Below, piece by piece: positions 6,560 to 14,642 of a stretch of 44,618 bases of DNA. The stretch comes from Clostridia bacterium (lineage in GTDB: Bacteria; Bacillota_A; Clostridia; Christensenellales; Aristaeellaceae). The notes under the pieces are model-generated. The model did no database searches and was not told the DNA's origin. It was given only the letters and a program-made list of their open reading frames with translations. The position numbers and the translations under genes were made by a program. Each line of letters begins with the position of its first letter. Position 1 is the first letter of the stretch. The stretch lies in assembly GCA_017518705.1 (NCBI GenBank), contig JAFWUC010000012.1, positions 1 through 44,618 of the forward strand, given 5' to 3'.

Positions 6560-7577
6560 AGTCCTCGATCTCCTTTAACAGCTTTTTCCATCCGTCCTCG
6601 AACTGGCCGCGGAACAGCCTTACGGGCGGGAAGTCGGCGTATTCTTCGGGCCTGAGCCCGTCCGGCAGGTACGCCTTGGCGAAGGTGGGCACCTGCATGA
6701 GCGCGTCCAGCAGCTCCTTAGGGGTGGGCATGTCCATGCGCTCGATCACGGGCGTGTCGCCCTCTATAAGCGCGTCGGCGGTGCCCTTCCAGTTGATGGT
6801 TATGTCGCACTCGCCGCCCACGAACTCGGTGAAGTGGTGCAGCCCCCTGGCGCCGCCTCCCAGCAGCCGCCCGGGCAGCTTCCTTTCGCGCATCACGCGG
6901 TACTCTTCCCGCATCAGCGTGCAGCCCGCGCGGAAGATAACGTCCCTGTCCGCCGCTATCTCCCCTGCCGCCAGCTGGTTTTTGAGGCAGTCGTCGAATA
7001 TGCCCGCGATGCAGGTGATGTATATGGGCGCGCTGCCGCCGCTCGTTTTGTACGCTTCGCAGGCGGACACGCACTGCGCCACGGACATTATCTCCGTAGC
7101 GATCACGGGCACGTTCCTCGCGCACAGGTATTTTATCGCCTCCAGGCCCACCACGGTGGTGGGGATCTTGGCGATAAAGTTCTTGCCCAGCGCCAGGTCC
7201 TTGAGCGCCTCGTTTATGATGTTGGCGGGGTCGTCCTCCTTAAAGGGATCGCCCTGCAGGGACACGAAGCCGTTCACGCCCCCCGCCGCGTCGTACACGG
7301 GCAGGAACTTGTCCATCAGCAGCTTTACGCTCTTCCTCTGCACGAAGGCGGCGACGTCGGATGCGTCCGAAAACATGCTGCGCCCTTCGCCGATAAGCGA
7401 AAGCACTATGTCCCGCATCTCGGGGTTCGCCAGCATCTTGCCGCAGTAGGTGGGGTTGGTGGTGCAGCTGACCGCCCCCGCGGCTATGGCCTTGTTGGAC
7501 TCGCTTAGTGTGGGATTGTTGATCCACATGCGGGTGGGAGTCAGGCTGCTGACCCGCTTGAAATATCCTTCGCTCAT
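6549..7577 (-). CDS. Transaldolase family protein
   Basis: A 342-residue transaldolase-like TIM barrel. SCTTNPTY at 37-44 matches the family TTNP motif, and FIAKIPTT holds the Schiff-base lysine K137. The N-terminal strand that usually carries a catalytic Asp reads RMWINNP, so that Asp appears to be Asn, suggesting a divergent subfamily. The ATG at 7577 forms an ATGA overlap with the transketolase C subunit; an upstream extension of the frame lies inside that gene. Co-transcription with a split transketolase suggests processing of a particular sugar phosphate rather than general pentose phosphate metabolism. The substrate cannot be named. Confidence 0.82.
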   Translation of the reverse strand: MSEGYFKRVSSLTPTRMWINNPTLSESNKAIAAGAVSCTTNPTYCGKMLANPEMRDIVLSLIGEGRSMFSDASDVAAFVQRKSVKLLMDKFLPVYDAAGGVNGFVSLQGDPFKEDDPANIINEALKDLALGKNFIAKIPTTVVGLEAIKYLCARNVPVIATEIMSVAQCVSACEAYKTSGGSAPIYITCIAGIFDDCLKNQLAAGEIAADRDVIFRAGCTLMREEYRVMRERKLPGRLLGGGARGLHHFTEFVGGECDITINWKGTADALIEGDTPVIERMDMPTPKELLDALMQVPTFAKAYLPDGLRPEEYADFPPVRLFRGQFEDGWKKLLKEIEDYGK

Positions 7578-8464
7578 GCTTTCACCGCCTTTATCACGTC
7601 GGGCGCCGCGATGCTGTATTTGACTTTCAGCTCCTGCGCCGTGCCGCTTTCGGGATAGATATCCTTTAGCCCCAGGCGCGTGACCTTCCTGCCCGCGATC
7701 TCGCACACCGCGCTGCCCAGGCCGCCGAATATGTTGTGGTCCTCTATGGTGATTATCTTTTTCGCCCGCTCAATGTAGGGCATGAGCGCCTTTTCGTCCA
7801 GGGGCTTTATCACGTTCACGCCCAGCACGGCACAGTTGATGCCCTCGCTTTTAAGTTCGTCCGCGGCCTCCACGGCGTCCGCAAGGGGCGCGCCGCAGCC
7901 TATGATAAGCGCGTCACATCCGTAGTCCCGCTTTACGAAGCCGCCGCCCACCACCGGGTCCCTTCCGCTGCCTATGCGGCAGTACACGGGGCCGTCGGTC
8001 TCGTAGGCTTTGAATACCATCTGTTTCGTGTCCTCTGCGTCGTAAGGCGCCAGCACCGTAAAGCCGGGCACCGCGCGCATAATGCCCACGTCCTCGAAGA
8101 ACTGGTGGGTCACGCCCTCCCTTTCGCCGGAGCACATGCCCGCGTTGGCGCCGAAGAACTTGACGTTAAGGTGCGGATACCCGACGAAGGTGCGCATCTG
8201 CTCCACGGCGCGCATGGTCAGAAAGCCCGCGTAGGCGCACACGAAGGGCTTCATCCCGGCGGAGGCCAGCCCCGCCGCGATCATTACCGCGCTGCCCTCG
8301 GCGATGCCGCACTCGACTATCCGGTCGGGGTACTTTTTCTGCAGCCCCGTCGCGCGGAACACCGCCACGGAGTCCGCGGAGACCATGACCACCTTGTTGT
8401 CCTTTTCGATAAGCTCGGTAAGCGCCTCCACGAAAGCCGTGCGGGTGGATGAGATCTCAGCCAT
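7574..8464 (-). CDS. Transketolase, C-terminal subunit
   Basis: A 296-residue protein matching the Pyr and C-terminal domains of split two-subunit transketolases. Conserved stretches include the ERTLVECGIAE-like IVECGIAEGSAV and the AYAGFLTMRAVEQMR helix near the dimer interface, followed by the C-terminal domain from about residue 165. Its start lies 8 bases inside the N-terminal subunit gene. Split transketolases occur in primary metabolism and in special routes such as D-apiose (apulose 4-phosphate) and sulfoquinovose degradation. The operon context favours a special sugar route, but which one is not shown. Confidence 0.9.
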   Translation of the reverse strand: MAEISSTRTAFVEALTELIEKDNKVVMVSADSVAVFRATGLQKKYPDRIVECGIAEGSAVMIAAGLASAGMKPFVCAYAGFLTMRAVEQMRTFVGYPHLNVKFFGANAGMCSGEREGVTHQFFEDVGIMRAVPGFTVLAPYDAEDTKQMVFKAYETDGPVYCRIGSGRDPVVGGGFVKRDYGCDALIIGCGAPLADAVEAADELKSEGINCAVLGVNVIKPLDEKALMPYIERAKKIITIEDHNIFGGLGSAVCEIAGRKVTRLGLKDIYPESGTAQELKVKYSIAAPDVIKAVKA

Positions 8465-9275
8465 TTATCATCGCCTCCAGTTCCGTTACCGCGGTAAGAT
8501 ACTGTTCGTCGCTGGGCGTGCCCTTGTGCCAGGCGTTGTTGTGCTCCATGTAGCTCACGCCCTTGCCCTTCACCGTATGCGCCACCACGCACAGGGGCTT
8601 TCCGGGATGGGAAGAGGTAAGCGCGTCCATTATCTGCTTTACGTCGTGGCCGTCCGCCTCTTTGACCTCGAAGCCGAACGCCGCGAACTTGCCGGGGATG
8701 TTGACCACGCCGCCCACGTCCTCCACGCTGCCGCCGGACTGCATGCCGTTGTTGTCCACGATCAGCACGAGGTTGTCCAGCTTGTACTTCGCCGCGGTCT
8801 GGGCGGCCTCCCAGTTGATGCCTTCGCCCAGCTCCCCGTCGCCGGTGAGCACGTAGGTCTTATAGCTCTTGTGCATGAGTTTCGCCGCCAGCGCCATGCC
8901 CGTCGCCGCCGCAAGGCCGTTGCCCAGGCTGCCGCTGGTCATGTCCACGCCGGGGGTCTTCTTCATGTCCGGATGCCCCTGCAGCGTGCTGTCTATGTGC
9001 CTTAAGGTCGGGTACAGCTCACGGGAAAAATAGCCCTTCTGCCCCAGCGCCGCGTACAGGGCGGGGCAGGCGTGGCCCTTGGACAGCACGAAGCGGTCCC
9101 GGTCCTCCCAGTGGGGGGTTTGGGGATCCACGTTCATTACCCCGAAGTACAGGCACGCCACTATGTCCGCGCAGGACAGCGAGGGCGCGGGATGCCCGTC
9201 CTTGGAACGGTAGATCATCTCGATTATGTCGCGGCGCAGCCGGTTGCCCATGCGGGCGAGTTCCGTGTAGTTCAT
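8457..9275 (-). CDS. Transketolase, N-terminal (TPP-binding) subunit
   Basis: A 272-residue thiamine diphosphate-binding half of a split transketolase. FVLSKGHACPALYAALG and the TPP/Mg motif GDGELGEGINWEA ending in VDNNG are plainly visible. It pairs with the subunit encoded immediately downstream. The ATG forms an ATGA overlap with the racemase-family gene, so the three genes are translationally coupled. The enzyme would transfer two-carbon units between sugar phosphates in the cytoplasm. Confidence 0.92.
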   Translation of the reverse strand: MNYTELARMGNRLRRDIIEMIYRSKDGHPAPSLSCADIVACLYFGVMNVDPQTPHWEDRDRFVLSKGHACPALYAALGQKGYFSRELYPTLRHIDSTLQGHPDMKKTPGVDMTSGSLGNGLAAATGMALAAKLMHKSYKTYVLTGDGELGEGINWEAAQTAAKYKLDNLVLIVDNNGMQSGGSVEDVGGVVNIPGKFAAFGFEVKEADGHDVKQIMDALTSSHPGKPLCVVAHTVKGKGVSYMEHNNAWHKGTPSDEQYLTAVTELEAMING

Positions 9276-9928
9276 TTGCCTTTCACCGCCTTAAATACCG
9301 CTTTGGCGCCGTTTGAGGGGCTCTCGAACACGGGAAGGCCCGTAGCCGCGGCCACTTCTTCGGCGTTGTCCGCCATGGAGCCCTGGGCGAGCACCAGGCA
9401 TTCGGGAGCGTGCAGTTTCTTTGCCGCCTCGATCAGTTTTTCGGCGCCGCCGCCGAACGCGTTGTCCGCCAGCACGCCCTCAAGTTCCACCGTCCTGCCC
9501 TGCTTTTCGGCGCAGGCCCTGAGCAGCCTAAGCGAGGGTTCCAGCGTGGAGGACAGGGTGGCGATGACGCCTATCCTGTCAAACGCCGCCGTGGCGCGCA
9601 TGGCCATCTCCTCGTCTATCCTGACCAGCGGCACGCCCATCAGCTCGTACGCGCCCTGGCAGGCGCCCGCGAAGTCACCCACGGAGGAGCAGATGTTGAG
9701 TATCGCTTCCGCCCCCGCCTCCGCCGCCCGGGCGTACATGGAGTTAAGGCGTATGAGCGCCTCTTTTGAAGGACTGCCGTTTTTCACCGCGTCGGCGATG
9801 ATGGAGGGGTCCGACAGGGTGATGAAGGTGAGTTTGTCCCCTTCGAAAACTTTCGTGAGCTCCGCTTCCACCCGTTTGACTAGGCTGAAGGGCATGCCCG
9901 TGTAGACCAGCGCGATCTTGTGTTCCAT
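9272..9928 (-). CDS. Asp/Glu racemase-superfamily protein, one catalytic Cys
   Basis: A 218-residue protein of the aspartate/glutamate/hydantoin racemase superfamily. The first catalytic cysteine is clear in LNICSSVGD (C80). The second motif, normally a Cys in a G-C-T-like turn, reads LVLAQGSMAD here, so the second catalytic Cys is absent. A one-base or two-base racemase mechanism is therefore unlikely. The protein may be an isomerase, a lyase-like member or a sugar-phosphate-acting derivative. It sits between GH127 and the split transketolase, hence a role in handling the released sugar is likely but undefined. The ribosome site is weak. Confidence 0.75.
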   Translation of the reverse strand: MEHKIALVYTGMPFSLVKRVEAELTKVFEGDKLTFITLSDPSIIADAVKNGSPSKEALIRLNSMYARAAEAGAEAILNICSSVGDFAGACQGAYELMGVPLVRIDEEMAMRATAAFDRIGVIATLSSTLEPSLRLLRACAEKQGRTVELEGVLADNAFGGGAEKLIEAAKKLHAPECLVLAQGSMADNAEEVAAATGLPVFESPSNGAKAVFKAVKGK

Positions 9929-9947
9929 ACTTTTACCCCACTGATGT

Positions 9948-11786
9948 TTATTTTACGTCATACCTGACCGGGATCCAGATGCGCATTTCCTTAAAGCCCG
10001 AATTGTCCCACTCGAAGTACGGGATGAGGCTTATCTCCTCCGGCACGAGGGCGGCGCCGCCCACTTCCTCGTAAAGTCCTGCGGGAGTGCTGCTTAAGCG
10101 CCAGCCCTTGGTCTTTAACGTGACCACGTTCTCGCCCGCGATGTCCGCGCGTTCGGACGTGAACTCCGCGTTCGATGACAGGTACAGGCCGGACAGGTCT
10201 TCCATTTCCGCGCAGTAGACCACGGGTCCCCGCATCACGCACACGCTGGACTCGTTCTCCTCCAGCTTTGCGTGGGCGCGGATGAGGCGCGGCGTCATGT
10301 CAAATTCGATAGCGGGATCGTTTATGTCCAGTTCCCTGAAGCCGCCCCCCGCGAAGGCGGGCACCCGGGCCAGCAGCCTGAAGGGCACGCCGTTACAGGC
10401 GCTTATCCTGAAGCTCACGCGCCCGTCCCAGGGGTAGTCGGTGACTTCCTCTATGTCGAACTCGGCGCCGTTTTTAAGGCTTATATGCGCCTTGCAGGGC
10501 ATGTAAAGGCCGGTGTAGAGCACGTCGTCCCCGCAGAAGAACGCGTACTGGGGCAGGTGCGCCATGAAACGGGACAGGTTGGTGGGACAGCAGAAGCACT
10601 TGAACGTGTCCGACCTCACCCGCGGCCACATCAGGAAGTAGCCCACCTCTTTGGTGCGCCTTAGCATGTTCTCGTAGAAATACTTGTTCCCGTCCGGGCT
10701 CACCGCCGCGAAGGCCAGGTTGTACGCCGCGCGCTCGATGAAGTCGATATACTTGGAGTCCGGGAACAGCTGGAACATGCGGCTCGCCCACATTATGCCC
10801 CCCAGGGAGGCGCAGGTCTCGTTGTAGGCGGTGATGTTGGGCAGCTGGTACTCGTAGCCGAACGCCTGGTGCACCCGCTTGGCGTTGATCAGGTCGCCGA
10901 AGGGCGACGCGCCCGTGTACAGCGCGCCCAGGCCGCCGGTGATGTACATCTTCTTGTTCACCATGTCGTCCCAGCAGCTTAACAGCACCTCTTCCAGCGC
11001 CCTGTCCCCCGTCTCCAGGCACAGGTCCGCCGCGCCCGCGTACAGGTAGGTGGCCCTGACCGCGTGGCCGCGCATCTCCCGCTGCTCATAGAGCGGTATC
11101 TCGTCCTGGTTGTCGTCGGTGCCGTTCACGACGTATTTTCTGAGCTCCAGCGCGGCTTCCAGGGCGGACAGGTACTTTTCCTCCCCCGTCAGGCGGTAAA
11201 GCTCCGCCAGACCCATATAGTGGCTGGGGCACACCGCGCTCATGGCCTTTTTGTCCTTGAGCGCCATAAGGTAGCGGTTATAAAGGTAGTCCGCCGCTTT
11301 TTTAGACACGCGCAAGAGCGTCTCGCCCTGCCCCATGCGGCAGGCGGCGGCGGTCAGGGTGAACAGGTGGCCGAAATTGTATTCCTCAAAGTCGTCCTGG
11401 TCGGCGTGGCGCACCATCTGCCCCTTGCGGGAGGCGATTATCTGCTTGGTGGAGATGTAGCCGTCCTGTTCCTGCGCCCGCTCTATCAGGGACGCGTACG
11501 CCGAGATGTCCTGCCCGAAGAGCACCATGCCTTCCAGCAGCTTGTAGAAGTCCCCGTCCCCGTACACGTTGCCCCGGAACTCGCCGTCGCTCTCCCCCGC
11601 CGCGATGCGGAAATTCTCAAGCGCGTGGAAAAAGCTGTTGGGGTCGGAGAATATGTCCAGCAGATGGGGTATCATGCTGGTTTCGGCGCTGTGCCTGCGC
11701 CTGCCTATTATGCCGCCCTCCTGCCTGACCTGGGCGGAGAGCATGTGCGCCTTTGCGAAGGGCGACCTGTTAGTGTCTGCGATCAT
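9948..11786 (-). CDS. GH127-like beta-L-arabinofuranosidase-family protein
   Basis: A 612-residue protein of the GH127/DUF1680 clan. The (alpha/alpha)6-barrel signature YITGGLGA is at 281-288, YQLPNITAYNETCAS at 313-327 holds E323 and C325, and CFCCP at 397-401 holds C399 and C400. These match the zinc-cysteine cluster of HypBA1-type enzymes, in which Cys is the nucleophile. The position expected for the acid/base Glu (GEAFG in typical members) reads HQAFG, giving Q307. It has no signal peptide and is therefore cytoplasmic, acting on imported oligosaccharides. Its ATG overlaps the fucosidase stop. Family is sure; activity on beta-L-arabinofuranosides is likely but the Q307 change leaves doubt. 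Confidence 0.85.
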   Translation of the reverse strand: MIADTNRSPFAKAHMLSAQVRQEGGIIGRRRHSAETSMIPHLLDIFSDPNSFFHALENFRIAAGESDGEFRGNVYGDGDFYKLLEGMVLFGQDISAYASLIERAQEQDGYISTKQIIASRKGQMVRHADQDDFEEYNFGHLFTLTAAACRMGQGETLLRVSKKAADYLYNRYLMALKDKKAMSAVCPSHYMGLAELYRLTGEEKYLSALEAALELRKYVVNGTDDNQDEIPLYEQREMRGHAVRATYLYAGAADLCLETGDRALEEVLLSCWDDMVNKKMYITGGLGALYTGASPFGDLINAKRVHQAFGYEYQLPNITAYNETCASLGGIMWASRMFQLFPDSKYIDFIERAAYNLAFAAVSPDGNKYFYENMLRRTKEVGYFLMWPRVRSDTFKCFCCPTNLSRFMAHLPQYAFFCGDDVLYTGLYMPCKAHISLKNGAEFDIEEVTDYPWDGRVSFRISACNGVPFRLLARVPAFAGGGFRELDINDPAIEFDMTPRLIRAHAKLEENESSVCVMRGPVVYCAEMEDLSGLYLSSNAEFTSERADIAGENVVTLKTKGWRLSSTPAGLYEEVGGAALVPEEISLIPYFEWDNSGFKEMRIWIPVRYDVK

Positions 11787-13198
11787 GGCCTTGTCACCTT
11801 TATAACGTAAATGTCCTCTTCGGGGGCGTTGTCGGGCAGCTTCACGGTGAGCGAATCCGCCGAGTGCACGTACGCGGCTTTCCCCGCGCCCAGTACTTCG
11901 ACAGAGGCGATGTCCTTAAGGCAGGCGTCTTTGCCCAGGGACTTAACGCAGTACTCGCCGTTTTCGCTCCTGCCCATGCACAGCACGTAAACGTCCTTGC
12001 CCTTCTGAGTGAAGCGGAAGTCCCGGCCCGTCAGGCGGTACTGGCCCGCCTCCATGGCGATGCCGTCCTTCATCTGCTGCTTGACCCGCTCCACGTTGTA
12101 GTCCTCGTTGGTGGCCTTGGTGACGCCCTCGTGCGCCACGTCGAAGGGCACGGTGCCGTAGATGGCTTCGCCGTACTTCTTAAGCCAGTCGCCCACCTTG
12201 TACAGCTCCTTTTTCGCTTCCTCGGGGAAGCTGCCGTCCGCGCAGGGGCCCACGTTGAGCAGCAGGTTGCCGTTTTTGCTCACCACGTCGCACAGCTGCT
12301 GCAGTATGCGGTAGGCGCTCTTGTACTTGGGGTCCTGCACTATGCACCAGGTTATGTTGTCCTCCAGACGGTCGTCGGTCTGCCAGGTGTAGGGCTGCTT
12401 GTCGGCAAAGCGGCCGCACTCCACGTCGTACACGCCCACGCCCTTGGGGAAGTCCGCCTGCTTGTAGGTCATGATGCCGTCGGTGACGCCCGCCTGGTTG
12501 TAATAGATGTCCGCCGCCTCCCGGCGCACGTCCTCGGGGATGATCAGCAGGCGGCTGTCGTAATACAGCACGTCGGGCTTGTACTTGGTCGCGACCTCCC
12601 TGACCTTTTCCAGCCACACCTTGCAGAACTTTTCGTCCGGCATGCGGTAGGGCATGTAGCGGCAGGTCTCAAGGGGCAGTGCGGGGCCGTAATACACCTC
12701 GTTTTTCGGGTCGTACACGTCCGCTTCCGGGTCGGAGGACATGAACCAGCCCCACAGCCACTGGTGGTGCAGGGTGGCAAGGAACCTGATGCCGCGCTTT
12801 CTGAAGGCTTCGGCGCACTCGCCCACCACGTCGCGGCCCATGTAGGTCACGGAGTTAATGGGGTTGACGTCGCTGTCCCAGAGCGAATAGTTGTCCGCGT
12901 GCTCCGAAACGGGGCCCGCGTACTTCGCGCCCGTCCTGACCACCAGGTCCGCCCACTCGTCCGCGTCGAATTTCTCGCCCTTGAACATGGGGATAAAGTC
13001 CTTGTAGCCGAACTCGCTCACCTTGCCGAAGCGCTTGACGTGCTCCAGGTTCTGCTTGGAGCCTTTCAGGTACATGTTGCGGGAATACCATTCGTTCTCG
13101 CACGCGGGGACGCTGTACACGCCCCAATGGAAGAACATGCCGAATTTCGCGTCCTTAAACCACTGAGGGCAGTCCCTCATCTGCATCGACCAGTCCAT
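11783..13198 (-). CDS. GH29 alpha-L-fucosidase
   Basis: A 471-residue glycoside hydrolase of family 29. Family motifs are WFKDAKFGMFFHWG at 13-26, a triad region HADNYSLWDS, and YKPDVLYYDS, where D214 is the expected nucleophile. NLLLNVGP at about 302-309 is also typical. It has no signal peptide, so it probably acts in the cytoplasm on imported glycans. The GGAGG site before the ATG is strong. It sits between an acetylesterase and the GH127-like gene. GH29 members also cleave 6-deoxy or galacto-configured relatives of fucose, so the natural substrate may be a decorated fucoside. Confidence 0.92.
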   Translation of the reverse strand: MDWSMQMRDCPQWFKDAKFGMFFHWGVYSVPACENEWYSRNMYLKGSKQNLEHVKRFGKVSEFGYKDFIPMFKGEKFDADEWADLVVRTGAKYAGPVSEHADNYSLWDSDVNPINSVTYMGRDVVGECAEAFRKRGIRFLATLHHQWLWGWFMSSDPEADVYDPKNEVYYGPALPLETCRYMPYRMPDEKFCKVWLEKVREVATKYKPDVLYYDSRLLIIPEDVRREAADIYYNQAGVTDGIMTYKQADFPKGVGVYDVECGRFADKQPYTWQTDDRLEDNITWCIVQDPKYKSAYRILQQLCDVVSKNGNLLLNVGPCADGSFPEEAKKELYKVGDWLKKYGEAIYGTVPFDVAHEGVTKATNEDYNVERVKQQMKDGIAMEAGQYRLTGRDFRFTQKGKDVYVLCMGRSENGEYCVKSLGKDACLKDIASVEVLGAGKAAYVHSADSLTVKLPDNAPEEDIYVIKVTRP

Positions 13199-13211
13199 TG
13201 TTTACCTCCGC

Positions 13212-14561
13212 TCAGTCAGCTTTGACTCTGTAAAACGGCACCACGGGCAGCAGAGTAAGGCTGTCCCTGAAAGGCGCGTGGAAGGGCGCTTCCTCCATGT
13301 CGTAGGAAACAAACACATCCCCTTCCGGCTGCCGCGCCAGCTCAAGACATATGCTGTCCCCGCCCGGCCTGACCTCCGTTATGTCTATTATACCACGTTC
13401 GTCTTCCGCGCGAAAGCACTCGCCCGGCCTTGACGCGCACTGTCTGTGCAATTCTCCCTTAAGCCCCCGGATATTTACGGTGAGCTGCCTGCCTTCCCTG
13501 CTTATGCCGCACGCTTCGGGCGCCGCCGTGCCCCGGCAGATGAGCCCCGCCAGCATCTCGCCCAGCGCCACGTTCGACCGGGAGGAATTGTGGATCTCGT
13601 CCCCCAGCTCCATGCCCGTGGTGGGCAGCAGGTACACGTTTTTAAGCTTCTTCGACAGCTCCAGCTGTACCTGGCGTATGCGGTTCCAGGAATCGAAGTC
13701 GTGAGGCGCGTCGTAGCGGTTGAGCTGGAAGGTGTAGTAAGGAATTTGATAGCCCAGTGCCCGGCGGGTCTCTTCGGCCATGCGGGCAAACTTTTCCGCG
13801 TAGGAGGCCGCCCCCTCCGCCGAAGCGTCGGCGCAGCCCTGGTACCAGAACACCGCCTTCGCCCCGCCCGCCCGGCGGATCTTGCGTATCATGTTGAGGT
13901 TAAGATCTCCGCCGCTAAAGCTGTCCCAGCGGTTTATGGAGGAGCCGCCCTGGGCGCAGGCGATGAGGCCCACGGGCACGCCCTCTGACCGGGAATACGT
14001 TCTGCCGAAGGAAATGAACGGCGAAGTGCCCGTCTGGCCCATGGGCGCGTTCGGGCAGTCCGGCGCGTCGGTGGCGTCGTTAAGCGGATGCGCGGCCATG
14101 TCCCAGCTGCCGCTGTTCCTTAAAACGTGCACCATCATGTCCGGCGGATCGAACGCGACGCCCTTGCTGTAGCCCGCGGAGTTGCTCTGCCCCGCCATGA
14201 CGAACACGTCGCCCGCGCCCAGGTGCGTCCTTATGTCGCCCCGGAAGCGCCAGTGCTCCCCCGTCTTCGCGCTGACCGCGTCCAGGCAGGTCTCCAGGCG
14301 GTACAGCCCGCCCCGGGGCAGCTTTACCGTCGCTTCCCAGGTCTTGTCGGTGACCGCGTCGGCTTGTGTCCAGTCGTACACCAGGGAATTGTCGTCCTCC
14401 CGCGCCAGGCAGTATTCGGGGGTGACGGACGCCACGCCCGCCCTTTTCGCGCCTTCCTCCAGCCGCCAGGAGCCGCCGATACGCACCGAAGCCGCTCCGT
14501 CATATGTCTGGACTACCTGCCAGGACTGCAGGCCGAAAGTGATCCTTACGCCGTAAAACAT
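13212..14561 (-). CDS. SGNH carbohydrate acetylesterase (sialate esterase-like)
   Basis: A 449-residue protein with the sialate O-acetylesterase/SGNH hydrolase layout. The nucleophile S126 lies in VMAGQSNSAG, an oxyanion block reads WYQGCAD (usually WYQGEA), and ELGDEIHNS supplies the Asp-His pair. An N-terminal beta-rich domain precedes the catalytic core. No signal peptide is seen. In a plant-glycan operon it most likely removes O-acetyl groups from imported oligosaccharides before the glycosidases act. It is the first gene after the hairpin that follows the binding-protein gene. Confidence 0.85.
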   Translation of the reverse strand: MFYGVRITFGLQSWQVVQTYDGAASVRIGGSWRLEEGAKRAGVASVTPEYCLAREDDNSLVYDWTQADAVTDKTWEATVKLPRGGLYRLETCLDAVSAKTGEHWRFRGDIRTHLGAGDVFVMAGQSNSAGYSKGVAFDPPDMMVHVLRNSGSWDMAAHPLNDATDAPDCPNAPMGQTGTSPFISFGRTYSRSEGVPVGLIACAQGGSSINRWDSFSGGDLNLNMIRKIRRAGGAKAVFWYQGCADASAEGAASYAEKFARMAEETRRALGYQIPYYTFQLNRYDAPHDFDSWNRIRQVQLELSKKLKNVYLLPTTGMELGDEIHNSSRSNVALGEMLAGLICRGTAAPEACGISREGRQLTVNIRGLKGELHRQCASRPGECFRAEDERGIIDITEVRPGGDSICLELARQPEGDVFVSYDMEEAPFHAPFRDSLTLLPVVPFYRVKAD

Positions 14562-14599
14562 CTGTCCCTCCGAAAGCGAAACGTGTCCGCTTAGCTTAA

Positions 14600-14628
14600 A
14601 ATTGCCGGAGGGTGAACCTCCGGCAATT
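14600..14628 (-). terminator. Attenuator-like terminator after binding-protein gene
   Basis: A perfect 12-bp stem AATTGCCGGAGG/CCTCCGGCAATT with a 5-base loop is followed on the minus strand by only a short TTTT-like run. It lies 14 bases after the solute-binding protein stop and 39 bases before the esterase start. A leaky terminator here would make transporter mRNA more abundant than mRNA for the catabolic genes downstream. Confidence 0.8.
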
Positions 14629-14642
14629 CCAGAAAGGTGAGT

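Noticed and set aside
11864..13225. A 453-codon open frame antisense to the GH29 gene
   Set aside because: Opposite a gene with intact family motifs; the His/Val/Ala-rich sequence matches no fold and no start signal is present.
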